Under the pieces are notes generated by a model. The model did no database searches, was not told where the DNA came from, and worked only from the letters and a program-made list of their open reading frames with translations. Position numbers and translations under genes: made by a program. This document shows positions 6,574 to 10,129 of a stretch of DNA of 10,129 nucleotides, in pieces; within the stretch, counting starts at the first letter, position 1, and every line of letters starts with the position of its first letter. The stretch comes from Actinomycetota bacterium (GTDB lineage Bacteria > Actinomycetota > Acidimicrobiia > Acidimicrobiales > Ilumatobacteraceae): positions 1 through 10,129 of the forward strand of contig RGGX01000035.1 in the NCBI GenBank assembly GCA_010024485.1. Direction: 5' to 3'.

Positions 6574-8151
6574 ATGCCCAGTTACTTGACCCCTGGCGTC
6601 TACATCGAAGAGGTCCCCTCAGGCTCCGCCAGCCTGTCCGCCGGGGCGACCGCGATCGCGGCCTTCGTCGGTTTCACCGAGAAGGCACCGAAGGATGACC
6701 CGACCGATCCCGAGGGTCTCAAGCCTCGCCTGGTCACCAACTGGGCTCAGTACGAGTCGCTCTACGGAGGCTTCGTGCCCGGCGCCATGCTTCCCCACGC
6801 CGTCTACGGCTGGTTCCTCAACGGCGGCTCGGTCTGCTACATCGTGCGCATCCCGCACAACCGCCCGTCGGAGGAGCCGGGTCAGATGGCCCTGCCGGCC
6901 GCTGACCGCGCCATCGGTCAGGTTCTCGAGTTCGAGTCGATCGGGCCAGCCGACGGCGTCACCGTCGCCGTGACCAACGCCGAGCCGCTCGACAATCCCG
7001 ACGGTGATCCGATCCCGACCTTCGACATCGAGGTCGTCAAGGACGGCGACGTCGTCGAGACCTACGAGCGCGTGACGATCGCCGCCGGCGATCGGAACGT
7101 GGTCGACACCATCACCGGCACCTCCGAGCACGTCAAGGTCGCGACCAAGGTCGACATCACTCCGGATATCGATCTCACCCTTGCCCAGCCGAAGCCCGGC
7201 CTCTACCCGATCCAGCCCGCCCCGCGTGAGCCGGTCGAGGTGAAGGCTGCGACCTTCGCCGGTTCCGAGACAGCTCGCAACGGCATCAACGGCCTCGTCA
7301 TCGCCGACGACGTGACGATGGTGATGGTCCCCGATCTCGTGACCGCAGCCACGAAGGAGGACGGCTCGATCGACCTCGGTATGTGGAAGGCGGTCCAGAC
7401 CGCGGTGATGAACCACTGCGAGGGCCAGGCCAACCGCATGGCCGTCCTTGACTCGCCTCCCGGGATGTCGGTCCAGCAGGTCAAGGAGTGGCGCACCGAC
7501 GTCGCCATGTACGACTCGGCTTTCGCTGCCTTCTACTACCCGTGGATCAAGGTCTCGAACCCGGTTCCGACCAACGGCGACGATGAGATCCTCGTCCCGC
7601 CGTGCGGTCACATGGCCGGGCTCTGGGCGCGCGTCGACGACACCCGTGGTGTCTGGAAGGCCCCCGCGAACGAGATCGTTCGCGGAGCGCTCGACGTGGA
7701 ACTGCCGATCACCAAGGCCGAGCAGGGCCTGCTCAACCCGATCGGCATCAACTGCATTCGCCCGTTCGGCACCCGCGGTATCCGGGTGTGGGGCGCGCGA
7801 ACCCTCTCCTCGGATTCCGACTGGCGCTACATCAACGTGCGTCGTCTGTTCAACATGATCGAGACCGCGATCATGGAGGGCACGCAGTTCGCCGTGTTCG
7901 AGCCGAACGATCAGAAGCTGTGGGAGGGCGTGAAGCGCACCGTCGGCGCGTTCCTCCGTGGCCTCTGGCGCGATGGGGCGCTCTTCGGCGCGACCCCCGA
8001 CCAGGCGTTCTTCGTTAAGTGCGACGCCGAGAACAACCCGCCCGAATCGATCGACGAAGGCAAGTTGATCGTCGAGGTCGGAATCGCCCCGGTGAAGCCC
8101 GCCGAATTCGTCATCTTCCGTATCAGCCAGTTGAAGGACTCCTCGTCCTGA
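6574..8151 (+). CDS. Contractile injection system tail sheath protein
   Basis: The ATG at 6574 is chosen over the open frame that begins at 6484 because GGAGG (6564-6568) lies 5 nt upstream and the protein then starts MPSYLTPGVYIEEVPSGS, the standard sheath N-terminus. The product has 525 residues, usual for CIS sheaths. Residues 1-110 hold the N-terminal arm and start of the core (AIAAFVGFTEKAP; YGWFLNGGSVCYIVR). Residues about 115-215 form a beta-rich inserted domain. From about 225 the subtilisin-like sheath core follows (GINGLVIADDVTMVMVPDL). The C-terminus has the conserved DSDWRYINVRRLF (from about 415), WEGVKRTVGAFLRGLWRDGAL and a final beta strand FVIFRISQ. That arm weaves neighbouring subunits together in a contractile sheath. 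A single full-length sheath gene followed by a tube gene is typical of actinobacterial CIS. No damage is visible. Confidence 0.97.
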   Translation: MPSYLTPGVYIEEVPSGSASLSAGATAIAAFVGFTEKAPKDDPTDPEGLKPRLVTNWAQYESLYGGFVPGAMLPHAVYGWFLNGGSVCYIVRIPHNRPSEEPGQMALPAADRAIGQVLEFESIGPADGVTVAVTNAEPLDNPDGDPIPTFDIEVVKDGDVVETYERVTIAAGDRNVVDTITGTSEHVKVATKVDITPDIDLTLAQPKPGLYPIQPAPREPVEVKAATFAGSETARNGINGLVIADDVTMVMVPDLVTAATKEDGSIDLGMWKAVQTAVMNHCEGQANRMAVLDSPPGMSVQQVKEWRTDVAMYDSAFAAFYYPWIKVSNPVPTNGDDEILVPPCGHMAGLWARVDDTRGVWKAPANEIVRGALDVELPITKAEQGLLNPIGINCIRPFGTRGIRVWGARTLSSDSDWRYINVRRLFNMIETAIMEGTQFAVFEPNDQKLWEGVKRTVGAFLRGLWRDGALFGATPDQAFFVKCDAENNPPESIDEGKLIVEVGIAPVKPAEFVIFRISQLKDSSS

Positions 8152-8171
8152 TCGGGCGGGGTTCCTTCAAC
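8130..8171 (+). promoter_or_regulatory. Long hairpin centred on the sheath stop codon
   Basis: GTTGAAGGA (8130-8138) pairs perfectly with TCCTTCAAC (8163-8171). Inside it, after a small internal loop (8139-8140 against 8162), 8141-8148 pairs with 8154-8161 in eight pairs, two of them G-U. The loop TGATC (8149-8153) contains the sheath TGA. The stem is thus 17 bp and spans the last sheath codons. No T-run follows. It may slow or partly end transcription, or protect an mRNA end, so helping set the sheath-to-tube ratio. Confidence 0.65.
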
Positions 8172-8213
8172 CCGAGATCAACCAACACCACCACACCGAA
8201 GGAGTGACTCGCC

Positions 8214-8648
8214 GTGAGCGACCATGATTCAGAATTCCTGGGTTCCCAGTTCGGGCTCGAGATCGATGGAGTCGAGCTTGCTCGGTTCACCGCCGTCTCG
8301 GGTCTCGGATACGAGAGCGAGGTCGTGACCTTCCAGGACACGCTCGCCGACGGCAAGGTCGTCACCCGCAAGCGCCCCGGGCGTATCAGCTTCCCTGACA
8401 TCGTGCTCAAGCGCGGTCTCTCGGCTGACAACGCCCTCGTCGACTGGTATCAGACCGTCATCGACGGCGCGGTCGAGCGCAAGAGCGGTTCGGTTGTTAT
8501 CTACGACCAGACCTCGACGGAACTCGGTCGGTGGAACTTCGAGAACGCGTGGATCTCGAAGTGGTCGGCCTCGGATCTCGACGCTGGTACTGACGACATC
8601 ATGATCGAGGAGATCACGATCTCGCACGAGTACATGGAACGAGCCTGA
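8214..8648 (+). CDS. gp19-like inner tube protein (major tube candidate)
   Basis: GTG at 8214 is the start, with AAGGAG (8199-8204) 9 nt upstream. The 144-residue product has the phage_T4_gp19 pattern: FGLEIDGVELARFTAVSGL (13-31), RKRPGRISFPDIVLKRG (53-68), DWYQTVIDG (77-85), RWNFENAWISKW (106-117) and a final ISHEYMERA. These proteins stack as hexameric rings into the rigid tube inside the sheath. It lies 62 nt after the sheath stop, the usual order, and is the shorter of two tube paralogues here, which favours the major tube subunit (Afp1/Cis2 type). It is intact, and the assignment to the family is firm; the major/minor split is inferred from position and length. Confidence 0.95.
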   Translation: MSDHDSEFLGSQFGLEIDGVELARFTAVSGLGYESEVVTFQDTLADGKVVTRKRPGRISFPDIVLKRGLSADNALVDWYQTVIDGAVERKSGSVVIYDQTSTELGRWNFENAWISKWSASDLDAGTDDIMIEEITISHEYMERA

Positions 8649-8686
8649 CCCCTCGGGGAATGGCCTGAGAGACGGAGGTCCGGGAC

Positions 8687-9214
8687 ATGGCGCTGCGCAC
8701 TGAATTCGAGTTCATCCTTCCGAAGGGGCTCGTCGACGACGACGGCATGCTCCACCGGGAGGGGACGATGCGCCTCGCCACGGCCCGCGACGAGTTGGAG
8801 CCGCTGCGCGATCCCAAGGTGCGCGACGCCGACGACCCGTATCTCACCATCGTGGTCCTGTCGCGGGTGATCGTCGGACTCGGCTCCAAGTCGCGGGTAA
8901 CGCCCCGGGACATCGAGGGGCTGTTCGCCGCCGATCTCGCGTACCTCCAGGACTTCTACAGCGTTGTCAACTTCGGAACGGAGGACGAGATTGAGGCTCT
9001 CGTCCAATCAGTCGACGCGTCCCGTCCGGCCACCGCTCGCGGTGGTCGGACGGACGTCGACGAAGTTCCTGCCGTCGCCGAGTTTGATGGCGGCGACGAT
9101 TTCGAGTCCGATGACGACGAGTCGGAGGAGGCGGTCGCGCCGACGGCGCCGCGACGAACCCGCATCGAAGAGGTCAAGCGCTCGGCCCCGACCGGGACCG
9201 ACCCCGATGCATGA
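8687..9214 (+). CDS. Tail-assembly-chaperone-like CIS protein with acidic C-terminal tail
   Basis: ATG at 8687 follows GGAGG (8674-8678) by 8 nt. The 175-residue product begins TEFEFILPKGLVDDDGMLHR, continues MRLATARDELEPLRDPKV (28-45) and PYLTIVVLSRVI (51-62), and has VTPRDIEGLFAADLAYLQDFY (71-91). This pattern is known from actinobacterial CIS loci and resembles phage tail assembly proteins of the gpE/gp41 chaperone group. Residues about 105-150 are a low-complexity acidic tail (DDFESDDDESEE), followed by a basic end, both probably disordered. The gene lies between the two tube genes, where phage chaperones also sit. A role in tube or tape-measure assembly is likely but not proven. The last four bases overlap the next start (ATGA). 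Confidence 0.8.
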   Translation: MALRTEFEFILPKGLVDDDGMLHREGTMRLATARDELEPLRDPKVRDADDPYLTIVVLSRVIVGLGSKSRVTPRDIEGLFAADLAYLQDFYSVVNFGTEDEIEALVQSVDASRPATARGGRTDVDEVPAVAEFDGGDDFESDDDESEEAVAPTAPRRTRIEEVKRSAPTGTDPDA

Positions 9215-9381
9215 AGCGCTACCCGGAGTCCGCGCTCTGGGATGAGCTGACCTATCTCGCCTATCACCTGCACTGGTCACTGCCCGATCTGCTCGACCTG
9301 GCGCACCGCGACCGGGTTCGGATCATCAACATCGTCTCGGAACTGAACCGCCGATCGATCGAGACCATTCGCAATGGCTAA
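9211..9381 (+). CDS. DUF6760-like small CIS protein
   Basis: A 56-residue gene starts at ATG 9211 inside the ATGA overlap with the gene before it and ends at TAA 9379-9381. The product reads MKRYPESALWDELTYLAYHL and continues HWSLPDLLDLAHRDRVRI, ending NRRSIETIRNG. The YPxxxLxxExxYxAYHxHWxxxxxLxLxHxxRxxxxxxIxxxN pattern is that of the small DUF6760 proteins found between tube genes in CIS clusters. It is predicted mostly helical, with no membrane segment. It resembles the small second tail-assembly protein of some phages by position. It has no ribosome site of its own and is presumably made by translational coupling. Its 3' end overlaps the next gene by 8 nt. Confidence 0.88.
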   Translation: MKRYPESALWDELTYLAYHLHWSLPDLLDLAHRDRVRIINIVSELNRRSIETIRNG

Positions 9382-9868
9382 ACTTTCCTACAAACCCGCG
9401 CCGCGTAACCGAGATCACCTCTTCCAAGAGGCGACCTCGAACGCTCACTCCTTCCTGCTCGAGGTCGACGGGCACCGGATCGGACGGTTCACCTCGGTCT
9501 CGGGTCTCAAGATGCAGGTCGAGGTGGAGAGTTACGTCGAAGGCGGGGTGAACGGCTTCGAGCACAAGCTCCCGGGCCGGGTGACCTGGGAGAACCTCGT
9601 GTTCAAGCGCGGTGTCACGGTCGACGACAACTTGTTCAACTGGTTCAACCTGACCGTTGGCACGGGGTTCGACAAAGAGAACTCGGTAGCCCGAGCCACC
9701 TGCGCTGTGACGATGCTCTCGGCTGCTGGCAAGCGGCTCCGTTCATGGAACATCATCGACGCCTTCCCGGTGCGCTGGTCTGGTCCGGACTTCAGTGCGG
9801 AAGCTGAGGAGGTTCCGGTCGAGGAGCTGGAGGTGGCCCACCATGGCTTCACAGCCACCACCTTCTGA
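9374..9868 (+). CDS. Second gp19-like tube protein (tube initiator or baseplate-proximal candidate)
   Basis: ATG at 9374 overlaps the end of the small gene before it by 8 nt. The 164-residue product matches the same family as the first tube protein: HSFLLEVDGHRIGRFTSVSGL (25-45), HKLPGRVTWENLVFKRG (64-80), LFNWFN (87-92) and RSWNIIDAFPVRWSGPDF (123-140). It differs by a longer polar N-terminus (residues 1-24) and a longer C-terminus ending in EELEVAHHGF. In CIS particles such paralogues form the first tube ring on the baseplate (Afp5/Cis5-like). That role is inferred from family and position. It is intact. Confidence 0.93.
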   Translation: MAKLSYKPAPRNRDHLFQEATSNAHSFLLEVDGHRIGRFTSVSGLKMQVEVESYVEGGVNGFEHKLPGRVTWENLVFKRGVTVDDNLFNWFNLTVGTGFDKENSVARATCAVTMLSAAGKRLRSWNIIDAFPVRWSGPDFSAEAEEVPVEELEVAHHGFTATTF

Positions 9869-10129
9869 ACCGACGGCCGACCAACCCGGTGTCGCAAGTG
9901 ACGGCGAGGTCCGCCTCGAGCGGGCGCTTCGACCCATCTCCCGCAGTCGTCGCCGGCCGATCAGCCGCATAGGGACGCTGCTCAGGTCGACTCTCGGGTT
10001 CGGACGCCGACTGGGCACGGGACTCTCTCGCCGTGAGCAGGTGTTGTCTCCGGTGGGTGCCGCAAGCGTCCGGGTTCCCGATGGGGCATGGCACCTTCCG
10101 GTGGCAGAGGAGCAACCGGCCGGACCGGT
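9843..10129 (+). CDS. Unrecognised CIS-locus gene, 3'-partial
   Basis: ATG at 9843 overlaps the tube gene by 26 nt and has GGAGG (9829-9833) 9 nt upstream. The frame is open to the window end (95 complete codons). The product starts MASQPPPSEPTADQPGVASD, then has a strongly basic stretch (RPISRSRRRPISRIG, about 31-45; FGRRLGTGLSRRE) and a more neutral part (PVGAASVRVPDGAWHLPVAE). The first 20 residues look disordered. I do not recognise the family. Its place suggests another small structural or assembly protein. Tight overlap, a good ribosome site and codon choice support it as a real gene; the reverse-strand open frame here looks like a shadow. Confidence 0.6.
   Translation, partial: MASQPPPSEPTADQPGVASDGEVRLERALRPISRSRRRPISRIGTLLRSTLGFGRRLGTGLSRREQVLSPVGAASVRVPDGAWHLPVAEEQPAGP

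Noticed and set aside
6619..7611. Long minus-strand open frame of 330 codons opposite the sheath
   Set aside because: It lies wholly inside the firmly identified sheath gene, and its sequence is the Asp/Arg/Gly/Val-rich pattern of an antisense shadow in high-GC DNA.
8687..9381. Programmed -1 frameshift fusing the chaperone-like protein to the small protein, as in phage tail chaperones
   Set aside because: The frames are in the right relation, but I see no slippery heptamer near the overlap, and the small gene has its own ATG in an ATGA overlap and a full family-like N-terminus.
6051..10129. A prophage or R-type tailocin instead of a CIS locus
   Set aside because: There are no capsid, terminase, integrase or lysis genes, and the DUF4280, DUF6760-like and twin gp19 genes match actinobacterial CIS clusters. 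The window ends before the baseplate and ATPase genes that would settle it.

Overview
The window is high-GC DNA, dense in genes, with GGAGG-type ribosome sites and start/stop overlaps. It looks actinobacterial. The septum-formation-type lipoprotein and a Thr/Val-rich extracytoplasmic linker fit an Acidimicrobiia/Ilumatobacter-like genome, but that lineage is my inference from style and no marker gene proves it.

The right half (about 6051-10129, + strand) is the front end of a contractile injection system (CIS) locus of the extracellular/cytoplasmic actinobacterial type, not a prophage. In order it holds a DUF4280 PAAR-like tip protein, the tail sheath, a gp19-like inner tube protein, a tail-assembly-chaperone-like protein with an acidic tail, a 56-residue DUF6760-like protein, a second gp19-like tube protein and the start of an unrecognised gene that runs off the window. 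From 8687 on these genes overlap or nearly abut. Sheath and first tube are separated by a long hairpin centred on the sheath stop codon. The LysM, spike, gp25, baseplate, AAA+ ATPase, tape-measure and cap genes normal for such a locus would be expected to the right of the window.

The left half (1-6051) holds cell-envelope genes. Two tandem paralogues share one layout: N-terminal Ig-like beta domains with no signal peptide, one membrane helix, then five or six carboxypeptidase-regulatory-like beta repeats predicted to lie outside the membrane. The first is cut by the left edge and has an apparent +1 frameshift at a CCCC run (589-592); the second is intact. Facing them on the minus strand is a third single-pass protein, with a cytoplasmic N-terminus, a Thr-rich linker and a peptidoglycan-binding-like domain. 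Its apparent ATG start is followed at once by an in-frame TAG. A divergent gene encodes a septum-formation-domain lipoprotein whose stop overlaps the DUF4280 start.

Working model (inference): the right half builds the particle, and the three single-pass proteins plus the lipoprotein dock it to, or sense the state of, the envelope, as the bitopic protein CisA does for the cytoplasmic CIS of Streptomyces. The apparent reading-frame lesions fall in two envelope genes while every particle gene is intact.
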